Of a stretch of 64,000 nt of DNA, positions 1 to 7,986 are shown piece after piece. Where the stretch lies: contig WBUK01000015.1 of assembly GCA_008933765.1 (NCBI GenBank), positions 1 through 64,000 of the forward strand. The letters run 5' to 3'. This stretch comes from Ignavibacteriaceae bacterium (GTDB taxonomy: Bacteria > Bacteroidota > Ignavibacteria > Ignavibacteriales > Ignavibacteriaceae). The notes under the pieces are model-generated. The model searched no databases and was not told where the DNA came from. It worked only from the letters and a program-made list of their open reading frames with translations. The number at the start of each line of letters is the position of its first letter. The stretch's first letter is position 1. The position numbers and the translations under genes were made by a program.

Positions 1-117
1 GATTTAATCCTCGGTGTGAGATTAAGAAAATAGAAAGATTTTGAAAAAGATTTTTTCAGTTCTCGTAATAATTTATATTTTAACGAATTAGATTTAAAAA
101 AAGATAGGTAAAAAACA

Positions 118-2154
118 ATGATTAGTCAATTTTTCAAATTCATCATCGGTTTAATTGTTATTTCATCTGTTATTTACGCCCAACAAAAAGAACTATCAAT
201 AAAACCAACAGAATCTCAGGGTGATACTCAAATTTTGGGAAATTACCCTGATCGGGCAGGGATCGTATTCTATTCACAATTTGATAACCTTTCGTTTACC
301 TCTACTGAAAATATTGTAAAAGTTTTGGGAAACCCGGGAACAGGGAAATATATACTCATTTTAAACCCTGAGCCTCAAACCATTAAAATAAACGCTCCCG
401 GATATAATTCAGGAGTATTAACTATAGAGTCATTATCTGTTGGGAAGGTTCTGTTCTATGAATTAAAAACCAAGGTTGAGGGTGAAGATGATGAAAATGT
501 TATTGTTGCAGAGAATAATCAACAGTTATCACCTAATGAACCAGTGCAGGAGGAAGGTTCTAAAAACATACCGGAGAAATCACAGATTTCGCCACTAACT
601 GTTAAAACGATCCCTCAAAATGCAACTGTATTTCTAAATGGTGAAAATAAAGGGAGTACCGATTTAGGTTTATACACCCTTTCAGGTGTGTACGATCTTC
701 GGATTGAATTAAAAGATTATCTGCCAATTCAAGAAAAAATTGTTGTAACTCCAACAAATGATAAAACCAAGAACATTTTCAGCTACAATTTAATAAGAAA
801 TAAAGGGAATCTTGTAATCACAACCGTTCCAAGTGAGGCTGTTATAACTATAGATGGGGAAATCGGTAATGTTGGAAAGAATGAACTTGACCCCGGTAAA
901 CACCAATTGGAAGTAAAATCTCCACTATACATCCCTTATTCTGAAGAGATTGAAGTGAAAATAGGTGATACATTGCAGAGACATGTTGTACTTAACAAAA
1001 ATGCAGGTATCTTGGAACTTACGGTAAAACCCGACAATGCGCTTATAAAAATAAATAAGGAAATCAAAGCCGGTAAAAAATTTCAACTAAATCCCGGTCT
1101 CTATGAGGTTGAAATAAGTGCGGATAACTGCTTCTCTGAAGTTTTCACTGTTCAAATTGAAAATGGTATTACCGTTAATCGAAAAGTTGAATTAAAACAA
1201 AGAACCGGTACTTTACAATTTACCATTAAACCAATAACGGCAATTGTAACACTAAGTCAGAATGGGGAAGAAAAATATAAATGGGAGGGGATGAATTTTA
1301 TAGAAAATATTCAGACAGGACGATACGATTTATTAGCTGTATCACCGGAATATGCTGATTACCGAATTATTCTAATTATTGAGGAAGGGAAAACCTTAAT
1401 AAAAAATATTGACATGGTAAAATGGAGATACGGGGGGAATGCAGTTTTTGTAGAAGGCGGCACCTTCACAATGGGCTGCACCTCGGAGCAAGGTAATGAC
1501 TGTGAGGATGATGAAAAGCCTTCTCATCAGGTAACCTTGAGTGATTTTTATATCGGTAAATATGAAGTAACGCAGGAATTATGGATGAGTGTAATGGGCA
1601 GTAATCCGTCATGGTACAAAGGTTCCAAACTTCCTGTGGAGAAAGTAAGCTGGTACGAAGCGGTAGAATTTTGCAACAGATTAAGTGACAGAGAGGGATT
1701 ACAGCGAGCCTACAGCGGAAGCGGGGATAACATCACCTGTGATTTCAGTTCAAATGGTTACCGTTTACCCACTGAAGCGGAGTGGGAATATGCAGCAAGA
1801 GGCGGGAAACAAACAAAGAACTACAAATACAGCGGGAGCGACAACACAGGAGCAGTAGCCTGGTACGATGGTAATTCAGGCGATAAAACTCACGCAGTTG
1901 GATTAAAGCAACCGAACGAAATAGGAATCTATGATATGAGCGGCAATGTACGGGAGTGGTGTTGGGATTGGTATGGAGATTACACATCCCCAAGCCAAAC
2001 GAATCCTAAGGGACCCTCATCGGGCACATGGCGAGTGCTTCGCGGCGGGAGTTGGGACGACCACGCGCGGTACTGCCGTGTGGCGAATCGTGCCTACGAC
2101 ATGCCCGACGGCAGGAGCAGCCGCAACGGCTTCCGGCTCGCCAGGACAAGATGA
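118..2154 (+). CDS. Secreted PEGA-repeat protein with C-terminal FGE/C-type-lectin-like variable domain
   Basis: 678 aa. A signal peptide covers about residues 1-21 (hydrophobic core, then YAQQK). A domain shared with the next paralogue spans about 25-118. About four PEGA-type beta repeats follow (roughly 160-425), the kind of domain that packs against envelope surfaces. An FGE-sulfatase domain runs from about 440 to the end (GGTFTMGC, YRLPTEAEWEYAARGG, GNVREWCWDWY). Of the two catalytic cysteines of true FGEs only the second is present (RYC); the first aligns to Asp. It is therefore more likely a binding protein than a sulfatase-maturing enzyme. The last 42 codons are GC-rich and hypervariable against the paralogue at 2982, like the C-type-lectin-fold targets of diversity-generating retroelements. 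The start has only a weak Shine-Dalgarno (AGATAGG). Export to the periplasm or surface is inferred. Confidence 0.85.
   Translation: MISQFFKFIIGLIVISSVIYAQQKELSIKPTESQGDTQILGNYPDRAGIVFYSQFDNLSFTSTENIVKVLGNPGTGKYILILNPEPQTIKINAPGYNSGVLTIESLSVGKVLFYELKTKVEGEDDENVIVAENNQQLSPNEPVQEEGSKNIPEKSQISPLTVKTIPQNATVFLNGENKGSTDLGLYTLSGVYDLRIELKDYLPIQEKIVVTPTNDKTKNIFSYNLIRNKGNLVITTVPSEAVITIDGEIGNVGKNELDPGKHQLEVKSPLYIPYSEEIEVKIGDTLQRHVVLNKNAGILELTVKPDNALIKINKEIKAGKKFQLNPGLYEVEISADNCFSEVFTVQIENGITVNRKVELKQRTGTLQFTIKPITAIVTLSQNGEEKYKWEGMNFIENIQTGRYDLLAVSPEYADYRIILIIEEGKTLIKNIDMVKWRYGGNAVFVEGGTFTMGCTSEQGNDCEDDEKPSHQVTLSDFYIGKYEVTQELWMSVMGSNPSWYKGSKLPVEKVSWYEAVEFCNRLSDREGLQRAYSGSGDNITCDFSSNGYRLPTEAEWEYAARGGKQTKNYKYSGSDNTGAVAWYDGNSGDKTHAVGLKQPNEIGIYDMSGNVREWCWDWYGDYTSPSQTNPKGPSSGTWRVLRGGSWDDHARYCRVANRAYDMPDGRSSRNGFRLARTR
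2026..2154 (+). other. DGR-type variable region (VR) and GC-rich tail, copy 1
   Basis: These are the last 42 codons plus the stop of the upstream copy. By eye against the second copy (5118-5246), about 27 bases differ; about 25 are at codon positions 1 or 2 and about 22 involve an A in one copy. Variable codons nearly all end in C or T (for example GAC/TTC, CAC/GTC, TAC/AGC, AAT/TTT), as expected if both derive from AAC/AAT template codons by adenine mutagenesis. The terminal stretch from 2128 (GGCTTCCGGCTCGCC) is A-poor and identical, like an initiation-of-mutagenic-homing (IMH) site. Family knowledge: DGR targets carry the VR at the 3' end of C-type-lectin/FGE folds. Confidence 0.82.
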
Positions 2155-2282
2155 TTAGATTTTTACCTTTGGCATTATTACCTTTTGCCGCCTTCGGAGA
2201 AGGCGATGAGGAACCCGTCCCCTTCGGGGACGCCACATAGCGAGGATGCGCAGCCAAAGCGGAGCGGGCGAGCATCCGAGCG
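2155..2282 (+). other. Conserved 128-bp block after the VR with two perfect hairpins, copy 1
   Basis: This non-coding block directly follows the stop codon and is repeated with the same length and about two mismatches after the second copy. It holds two perfect 7-bp stems with 3-nt loops at 2189-2205 (CGCCTTC/GAAGGCG) and 2216-2232 (CGTCCCC/GGGGACG), plus a 6-bp pair GGATGC/GCATCC (2244-2249 and 2272-2277). DGRs usually have a hairpin or cruciform just 3' of the VR that helps target homing; that role is inferred here. No T-run follows the stems, so a plain terminator is less likely. Confidence 0.75.
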
Positions 2283-2641
2283 CGTTTTGTTTTCAGGAAT
2301 AATAAATCTGCCAATTTCAGTGAGTTCAAAATTAGTTCATAGTTAGTTCAGATTTAGTTCAAAGTTAGAGCATAATCGAAAAGCAAGATACCGGGTTCAG
2401 AATGGATTACCGAAAAAAAATCAAACTTAAGCACAAACTTCAAAATGGGATTACGGGAAATTAATTCAAAGTATAGCACTAAGTTCAGGGCAAAGTTCCC
2501 GCAGTAGTAATAATCAGGGAAAGCAGTAAGTCCAAAACGGCGGTCCCGAAATAGTAATTACTATCGAAGGTAGCGAGTTCAGTGCGTGATCCCGAAAAAA
2601 TTCAAATTAAGGGCAGGAGGTTCGGGATGGGAGATCGGCCT

Positions 2642-2756
2642 AAGGGAAAGTGCGAAAGAGATTTAGAAGGCTCGTAGCGTAAAAAGGGAAATCTGTTTGA
2701 GCGCAGCGAGTTATTTCCCTTTTAGCGTAGAGCCTGATAAATCCGCACTTTCCCTT
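2642..2756. repeat. 115-bp imperfect palindrome (MITE-like or structured repeat)
   Basis: The outer arms AAGGGAAAGTGCG (2642-2654) and CGCACTTTCCCTT (2744-2756) are a perfect 13-bp inverted repeat. The inner arms around 2669-2687 and 2711-2733 (AAAAGGGAAAT against ATTTCCCTTTT, then GGCTC/GAGCC) also pair with small indels. No transposase and no obvious target-site duplication are visible. It could be a miniature inverted-repeat element or a structured intergenic repeat. Confidence 0.6.
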
Positions 2757-2767
2757 CAGCCGGCTCT

Positions 2768-2797
2768 CCCCTCTTTCCTTAAGCAAGGAAAGAGGGG
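2768..2797. repeat. Perfect 13-bp hairpin
   Basis: CCCCTCTTTCCTT, a 4-base loop AAGC, then the exact reverse complement. A second GGGGGGA run follows at about 2794-2811. It resembles short dispersed intergenic repeats of this C/T-rich, G/A-rich type. There is no T-run, so a terminator role is weak. Confidence 0.6.
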
Positions 2798-2981
2798 GGA
2801 TACAGGGGGGAGATAGGTTGTGAAACACCCACGCTCAAACCCAGCACCCCTCATCTTGGAAGGCGCACAAAGCTTAAACGCTCGTCACCGCAAAAAAGAA
2901 AAATTGATAAAATTTTTCTTTTTTACCACAAATAGTTAATTTGCCGACTTAAAAATCTAATAAAAACACACAAGAAGAAAA

Positions 2982-5246
2982 ATGACCGGTCGGTTTGTAA
3001 AAATCTCTCTGTTTATAACCCTCTTCACAACACTGCTTCACCCACAGCTGAAGGAATTAATCGTAAGACCTACGGAAAACAGAGGGGGAATACCCATATT
3101 AAGAAATAACCCCGACCAAGCGGGAATAATCTTTTATTCACAATTTGATAACCTCAGTTTTTATTCAACATACGGCATCACGAAAATAACCGGTGACCCA
3201 GAGCACGGGAAATATATCTTAGTCATAGAACCCACCCGCCAAACGATAGAAGTGCGCGCACCGGGTTATAAAACAGAGATGATAAAGATATATTCCATAG
3301 AACCGAGGGAGTTTCTTTTCTATGAAGTACTGCCCAAAAAAGAAGAAATAACAGGTGTAGCTGAAGTTGCAATAACCGTTCAGGCAACCCCTACTGATGC
3401 AACAATTCTATTGGATGGTGCAGCATTTCCAAACAACACCACTACAAAAGTGTCAGTCGGCACCCACAACTTAACGGTTGAAAAGGGTGGTTACGCTCCG
3501 TATTCCCAAGAGATTGAAGTGACTGCGGAAAACACTTTCTTCCAAATTTCACTTCAAAAAGTTCAGCTTACACCTGTTACAATAAAATCAAACCCAACAA
3601 ACGCTACTGTATATATCAACAACGAAAAAAAGGGGACAACAGAGGTGGGTTTTTTTCTTTTTCCGGGAGAATATGATATCAGATTAGAACTGCCGGATTA
3701 CATTACATTTACGGAAAAGATAAATATTCGTCCGTCTGATGATAACAGTGTGAATACTTTTAGTTATAATTTAACAAAAAATAAGGGGAATTTAGAGCTT
3801 TCAGTGACTCCTTCAAACGCAACAATAAGACTTAACGGAAATAATATAACACGCGGTAATCATGAACTTAGCCCGGGAAAATATCAGCTTGAAGTTGTTG
3901 CTGATTTATATTTTACTCATTCCGAGGAGATTGAAATCAAGAGGGGAGAGACAATAAAAAAAGAGATTACCCTTACTAAAACAACGGGAATACTGAAGTT
4001 ATCTTTAACTCCGGCAAATGCTTCAATAAGTATAAACAAAGAGAGAAAATACGGGAATGAGTTTGAACTTATTCAGGGTGTATATGAAGTTGAGATAAGT
4101 GCGGAAACCTATTACCCTGAGACATTTACGGTTGAAATAGAAAGAGGTAAAACGGTCAACAAGACGATTAAATTAATACAAAAAACGGGAACTTTACAAT
4201 TTACAGTTAAGCCGCCTTCAGCGGAAGTAATTCTGAAACAAAATGGAGTTGACAAATACAGATGGCAGGGATTAAAGCTGTTAAATTCAATCCCCGTTGG
4301 CGAATATGATTTAGAAACAAAGACTGAGGGCTACAAGAGCTATAAGGGAGTAATAACCATAAAGGAGAACCAAACGACAGTAACAGAGATAGAGATGACC
4401 CCGGGAAGCGATGCTCCTGAAATGGTATTTGTAGAAGGCGGCACCTTCACAATGGGCTGCACCTCGGAGCAAGGTAATGACTGTGATTCTGATGAAAAGC
4501 CTGCTCATCAGGTAATCTTGAGTGATTTTTACATGGGTAAATATGAAGTAACAGTGGAGATGTTTTCTGAATTTATAGAAGCAACCGGTTACAAAACAGA
4601 AGCAGATAAGGGCGGAGGCAGCAGGATTTGGACGGGCAGTGAATGGAAAGAGACAGCGGGCGTCAACTGGCGTTGTGATGTAAATGGTAAAATAAGGTAT
4701 GAGAGTGAGAATAATCATCCGGTCATCCATGTCAGTTGGAATGATGCGGTATCCTTCTGTAACTGGTTAAGTGACAGAGAGGGATTGCAAAGAGCCTACA
4801 GCGGAAGCGGGGATAACATCACCTGTAATTTCAGTTCAAATGGTTACAGGTTACCCACAGAAGCAGAGTGGGAATATGCAGCAAGAGGCGGGAAACAAAC
4901 AAAGAACTACAAATACAGCGGTAGCGACAACACAGGAGCAGTAGCCTGGTACGGGGATAATTCAGGCGGTAAAACTCACGCAGTTGGATTAAAGCAACCG
5001 AACGAAATAGGAATCTATGATATGAGTGGCAATGTATGGGAGTGGTGTTGGGATTGGTATTCAGATAATTACTATACCTCCACAAGCTGGGCGAATCCTA
5101 AGGGACCCTCATCGGGCGAATATCGTGTGCTTCGCGGCGGGGGTTGGTTCAGCGTCGCGCGGAGCTGCCGTGTGGCGTTTCGTGGCAACCTCATGCCCGA
5201 CGACAGGGACAGCAACTACGGCTTCCGGCTCGCCAAGACAAGATGA
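2982..5246 (+). CDS. Second secreted PEGA/FGE-like variable protein, paralogue of the gene at 118
   Basis: 754 aa. The signal peptide spans about 1-22. The shared N-terminal domain is at about 25-112. There are about five PEGA-like repeats (one more than the paralogue, starting near 120). The FGE-like domain runs from about 478 (FVEGGTFTMGC), with a longer mid-domain insert (TVEMFSEFIEATGYKTEAD onward) that fits canonical FGE-sulfatase proteins better than the shorter paralogue. The FGE cores are nearly identical in DNA and differ mainly by silent changes, while the last 42 codons differ mainly by amino-acid changes. The first catalytic Cys position is Ser; the second Cys is kept (RSC). A ligand-binding surface or periplasmic protein diversified at its C-terminus is inferred. 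The Shine-Dalgarno is weak (AAGAAG). Confidence 0.85.
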   Translation: MTGRFVKISLFITLFTTLLHPQLKELIVRPTENRGGIPILRNNPDQAGIIFYSQFDNLSFYSTYGITKITGDPEHGKYILVIEPTRQTIEVRAPGYKTEMIKIYSIEPREFLFYEVLPKKEEITGVAEVAITVQATPTDATILLDGAAFPNNTTTKVSVGTHNLTVEKGGYAPYSQEIEVTAENTFFQISLQKVQLTPVTIKSNPTNATVYINNEKKGTTEVGFFLFPGEYDIRLELPDYITFTEKINIRPSDDNSVNTFSYNLTKNKGNLELSVTPSNATIRLNGNNITRGNHELSPGKYQLEVVADLYFTHSEEIEIKRGETIKKEITLTKTTGILKLSLTPANASISINKERKYGNEFELIQGVYEVEISAETYYPETFTVEIERGKTVNKTIKLIQKTGTLQFTVKPPSAEVILKQNGVDKYRWQGLKLLNSIPVGEYDLETKTEGYKSYKGVITIKENQTTVTEIEMTPGSDAPEMVFVEGGTFTMGCTSEQGNDCDSDEKPAHQVILSDFYMGKYEVTVEMFSEFIEATGYKTEADKGGGSRIWTGSEWKETAGVNWRCDVNGKIRYESENNHPVIHVSWNDAVSFCNWLSDREGLQRAYSGSGDNITCNFSSNGYRLPTEAEWEYAARGGKQTKNYKYSGSDNTGAVAWYGDNSGGKTHAVGLKQPNEIGIYDMSGNVWEWCWDWYSDNYYTSTSWANPKGPSSGEYRVLRGGGWFSVARSCRVAFRGNLMPDDRDSNYGFRLAKTR
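5118..5246 (+). other. DGR-type variable region and GC-rich tail, copy 2
   Basis: Counterpart of 2026-2154. Residues 713-746 vary against the first copy (E/T, Y/W, G/S, F/D, S/D, V/H, S/Y, F/N, G/A, N/Y, L/D, D/G, D/S, N/R, Y/N). Invariant residues form a scaffold RVLRGG-W---AR-CRVA-R---MPD-R-S--GFRLA. Replacing the variable positions by Asn gives a template-like sequence typical of FGE-type DGR template repeats. The block is clearly more GC-rich than the gene body. Confidence 0.82.
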
Positions 5247-5374
5247 TTAGATTTTTACCTTTGGCATTTTTACCTTTTGCCGCCTTCGGAGAAGGCGATG
5301 AAGAACCCGTCCCCTTCGGGGACGCCACATAGCGAGGATGCGCAGCCAAAGCGGAGCGGGCGAGCATCCGAGCG
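5247..5374 (+). other. Conserved 128-bp block after the VR with two perfect hairpins, copy 2
   Basis: Near-identical copy of 2155-2282, offset by exactly 3092 bp; hairpins at 5281-5297 and 5308-5324. The remaining gene-free DNA to 5612 shows only the echo of the first copy's distal sequence (5412-5450) and an AT-rich run. No gene was found between the stop of this paralogue and the convergent mazG end. Confidence 0.75.
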
Positions 5375-5612
5375 AAAATTTCAAGTAAAGAGGCAGGATA
5401 CAAGTGGGAGAAAGGTTGTGAAAAACTCAGGCTCAAGCAAAGCACCGGCTCAAAGGAATAATGACAGATTTCAAAAAAAATAAGTTCCGGCAGGCAGCTC
5501 ACTTTATGGAAAAAGAGAAAAGTTAAAAAAAACTTTTTCCCTTCACCCTTTTTCCCATACCCACCAACCTATACATCTCCTAAAGCGTTTAGATCGAGAG
5601 ACAAAATTAGAG

Positions 5613-6371
5613 TTAAAACTCCTTCGCCTTCACCCACAAGTCAAGCATTTCCTCAAGGGTTGCGTCAGCGGGTGTGCGGTGGGATTTTGCAAGCTCGGCT
5701 TCTATGTAGGCGAAGCGGTTCATAAATTTTTGATTTGCCAAGTTAAGGGCGTTTTCGGGGTTGATTTTATTAAACCTTGCGTAGTTGGCAAGTGCGAAAA
5801 GATAATCGCCAAACTCTTCTTCTAAACGGTCGTGATCGCCGGAGGCTTCGGCTTCTTCAAGTTCGGAGCGCTCTTCGAGCATTTTTGCTTTAACATCTTC
5901 CGGTGATTGCCACTCGAAGCCGGTTTTGGCGGCTTTCTCCTGCATGCGCGCGGCACGGTGAAGTGCGGGCATAGCAACGGGCACCCCGGAAAGAACAGAT
6001 TTCTTCCCCTCGGCAAGTTTAATCGCTTCCCAGTTTTTCATCACTTCGCCTTTGTTTTCCACCTGCACTTCCCCAAAAACATGGGGGTGGCGCCGGATCA
6101 GCTTTTCGGTAATTCCGGTTATCACATCCTCCAGAGTGAAGTGCCCCTCTTCCTCGGCAATAACCGAGTGGAAAGCCACATGAAGGAGGAGATCGCCAAG
6201 TTCTTCTTTCAGGTCGTTGAAGTTTTTATTATTGATAGCCTCAAGCGTTTCGTAAGCCTCTTCGATGGTTGCCATTTTGATAGAATCGTTGGTTTGTTCG
6301 CGATCCCAGGGGCATTCTTTACGAAGCCGCCTCATAATATCAATAAATTCCTTAAATTTAAACTCTGTCAT
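5613..6371 (-). CDS. mazG: Nucleoside triphosphate pyrophosphohydrolase MazG
   Basis: 252 aa, close to the ~260 aa of two-domain MazG. It hydrolyses (d)NTPs to monophosphates and pyrophosphate, a cytoplasmic house-cleaning role. The N-terminal MazG domain has the metal-binding pattern EEAYE followed by EELGD; the C-terminal domain repeats it (EERSELEEAE, then EEEFGDYLF). PWDREQT near the N-terminus is typical. It is transcribed alone, convergent with the paralogue pair and divergent from the ridA-like gene. The start is ATG. Confidence 0.95.
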   Translation of the reverse strand: MTEFKFKEFIDIMRRLRKECPWDREQTNDSIKMATIEEAYETLEAINNKNFNDLKEELGDLLLHVAFHSVIAEEEGHFTLEDVITGITEKLIRRHPHVFGEVQVENKGEVMKNWEAIKLAEGKKSVLSGVPVAMPALHRAARMQEKAAKTGFEWQSPEDVKAKMLEERSELEEAEASGDHDRLEEEFGDYLFALANYARFNKINPENALNLANQKFMNRFAYIEAELAKSHRTPADATLEEMLDLWVKAKEF

Positions 6372-6432
6372 AGATGAATTCCGTAATAACGCCTGAAAAT
6401 TAATAAATAAGATTCAAAATTAGAGAAATAAG

Positions 6433-6894
6433 ATGATAAATGAAAAATTAGCCGAGCTTGGAATCACGCTGCCGGAGGCACCGATGCCACTGGCTTCTTA
6501 TGTACCGGGCAAAATCGTCGGGGGGTTTCTTTATACATCGGGGCAGGTTGCGCTTCAAAACGGCACCCTGACGCACAAAGGGAAAGTGGGCGCAAATCTT
6601 TCCGATGATGAGGGAATTGCCGCCGCACGAGTCTGTGCTCTTAACTGTCTGGCGGTTGCGAAGAAGTTCTTGGGCGAGCTTGACCGCATAGAAGAAATAG
6701 TAAAACTGACCGTTTTTGTCAACTCGGCGGATGGATACTCCGACCAGCCGAAAATAGCAAACGGTGCCTCGAACCTGATGGTGGAAATATTCGGTGAAAA
6801 GGGAAAGCACACCAGAAGTGCCGTCGGCGTAAGCGGTCTGCCGCTTGACTCACCCGTAGAAATCGAAATGATTGCGAAGATAGAAGAGAAATAA
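6433..6894 (+). CDS. RidA/YjgF family protein, ~150-aa subgroup
   Basis: 153 aa, longer than E. coli RidA (128 aa) and like the YjgF/UK114 subgroup of about 150 aa with the GxLYTSGQVA-type core (GGFLYTSGQVAL). Arg in HTRSAVGVSGLP corresponds to the conserved Arg that contacts the substrate carboxylate in enamine/imine deaminases. Hydrolysis of reactive imines is the family role; the exact substrate is unknown. Its stop overlaps the next ATG by one base (TAATG), so the two are translationally coupled. Confidence 0.88.
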   Translation: MINEKLAELGITLPEAPMPLASYVPGKIVGGFLYTSGQVALQNGTLTHKGKVGANLSDDEGIAAARVCALNCLAVAKKFLGELDRIEEIVKLTVFVNSADGYSDQPKIANGASNLMVEIFGEKGKHTRSAVGVSGLPLDSPVEIEMIAKIEEK

Positions 6895-7985
6895 TGTCTG
6901 AGAGCAGCCTTAAAAACAGGGTAATATTTTTAGACCTTCTGATGGCACCAGCGGTGTTTATGCTGATTTTTTCAATCGGCATCGAAAACACGCTCGCGCA
7001 AGAATACAGAAACGGGGGCACACCACTTCTTCAGTTGTGGGTGTATGTAAATTCACTCATAATTCCTTTTTTCATTTTCTCTTCGGGCACTTTGTTCATC
7101 TATCTTTACAAGACGAAAGAGAAGCCTTTTCGTGAGAATTTAATGGTGAAACGGGGGATTAAACGGGGGATAATACTCCTGCTTTTTGGCTATATACTTC
7201 AGTTGCCGTGGGGGCGGAAGATTGCGGGCGGTGGGCAGATTCACCCCGGTGACTGGGTTTCGTTTTCCGCGGTTGACCTGCTGCAACTGCTTGGTGTTTG
7301 CATGCTTTTGATGGTTCTGCTTCTATATTTTACCGAAAAATTAAAGCTGAAAGATTGGTTCACATTCACGGTTGCGGGGGTTTTGCTGCTTGCAAGCGGT
7401 GTTGTTTTTGAGCATTCAGGAATTGCCGCCCATCTTCCGGCGTGGCTTAAGGCTTGGTTCACGCAGGCGGAAGGCTCAAAATATCCTTTGTTCCATTTTG
7501 GGCTGTACTTCTTAATCGGCAACTGCACGGGCTGTTTTATCTACAACCATCCGGAGGCGTTCGAGTCAGTCAAAAACGCCCGGCTGTTGGTGGTTATCGG
7601 TATCGTGCTTGTTGCGCTATCTTTCGGCGGCGAGTGGTTAATGACACAATTAGGCGGTTACGACAGAGTTGGTGAAAAAATTGTGATTAGAATATTTAAA
7701 AAATCAGGCTTCATTATGCTTGGAATAATTGTGATTATACAGGCTTCGATATCGATTAAAGAAAACCCGAAGGTTGTGATTGTTTTAGCCCGAAACACAC
7801 TTTTAGTTTATCTTGCGGCAATAATTTTGATTGAACGGACACCCTTAAGGAGGCTTTTCGTGCAGGAATATGGACCCTGGAACTCGTTCCTGATTTCCAC
7901 CGGAGCAGCCATTGTTATGTTGCTTCTTCTGCTGGCTTACAATAAGTCAGACCTTAAAAATTTTTCGATGATGAGGGGGCATTAG
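6894..7985 (+). CDS. DUF1624-like (heparan-alpha-glucosaminide N-acetyltransferase-type) membrane protein
   Basis: 363 aa with about ten hydrophobic segments. The opening [19 protein letters not shown] matches the first helix of DUF1624/acyltransferase-type integral membrane proteins. A paired basic loop (KRGIKRG) and the motif [12 protein letters not shown] follow, again family-like. Members are thought to move acyl groups onto sugars across the membrane, but activity here is not shown. It overlaps the ridA-like stop and ends one base before ruvB, so it belongs to the same transcription unit. Confidence 0.7.
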   Translation: MSESSLKNRVIFLDLLMAPAVFMLIFSIGIENTLAQEYRNGGTPLLQLWVYVNSLIIPFFIFSSGTLFIYLYKTKEKPFRENLMVKRGIKRGIILLLFGYILQLPWGRKIAGGGQIHPGDWVSFSAVDLLQLLGVCMLLMVLLLYFTEKLKLKDWFTFTVAGVLLLASGVVFEHSGIAAHLPAWLKAWFTQAEGSKYPLFHFGLYFLIGNCTGCFIYNHPEAFESVKNARLLVVIGIVLVALSFGGEWLMTQLGGYDRVGEKIVIRIFKKSGFIMLGIIVIIQASISIKENPKVVIVLARNTLLVYLAAIILIERTPLRRLFVQEYGPWNSFLISTGAAIVMLLLLLAYNKSDLKNFSMMRGH

Positions 7986-7986
7986 T

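Larger units (their letters stand above)
2283..2981. other. Gene-free stretch with palindromic elements
   Basis: No credible gene was found. It begins with degenerate AGTTCA-rich short repeats (about 2318-2370), continues as low-complexity sequence to about 2640, then holds the 115-bp imperfect palindrome and the 13-bp hairpin listed separately. Around 2812-2853 the sequence (GGTTGTGAAA, GCTCAA, AGCACC) resembles 5412-5450 downstream of the second paralogue, so the ancestral duplication probably included downstream DNA. The last part is AT-rich and must carry the promoter of the gene at 2982, though no clear promoter motif was found. Confidence 0.6.

Noticed and set aside
2640-2828. Minus-strand ORF of 62 codons
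   Set aside because: It is built from the palindrome and hairpin repeats and has no protein-like features.
118-5246. Sulfatase-maturing formylglycine-generating enzymes
   Set aside because: The first catalytic Cys is missing in both and no sulfatase gene is nearby; the variable 3' ends fit binding proteins.
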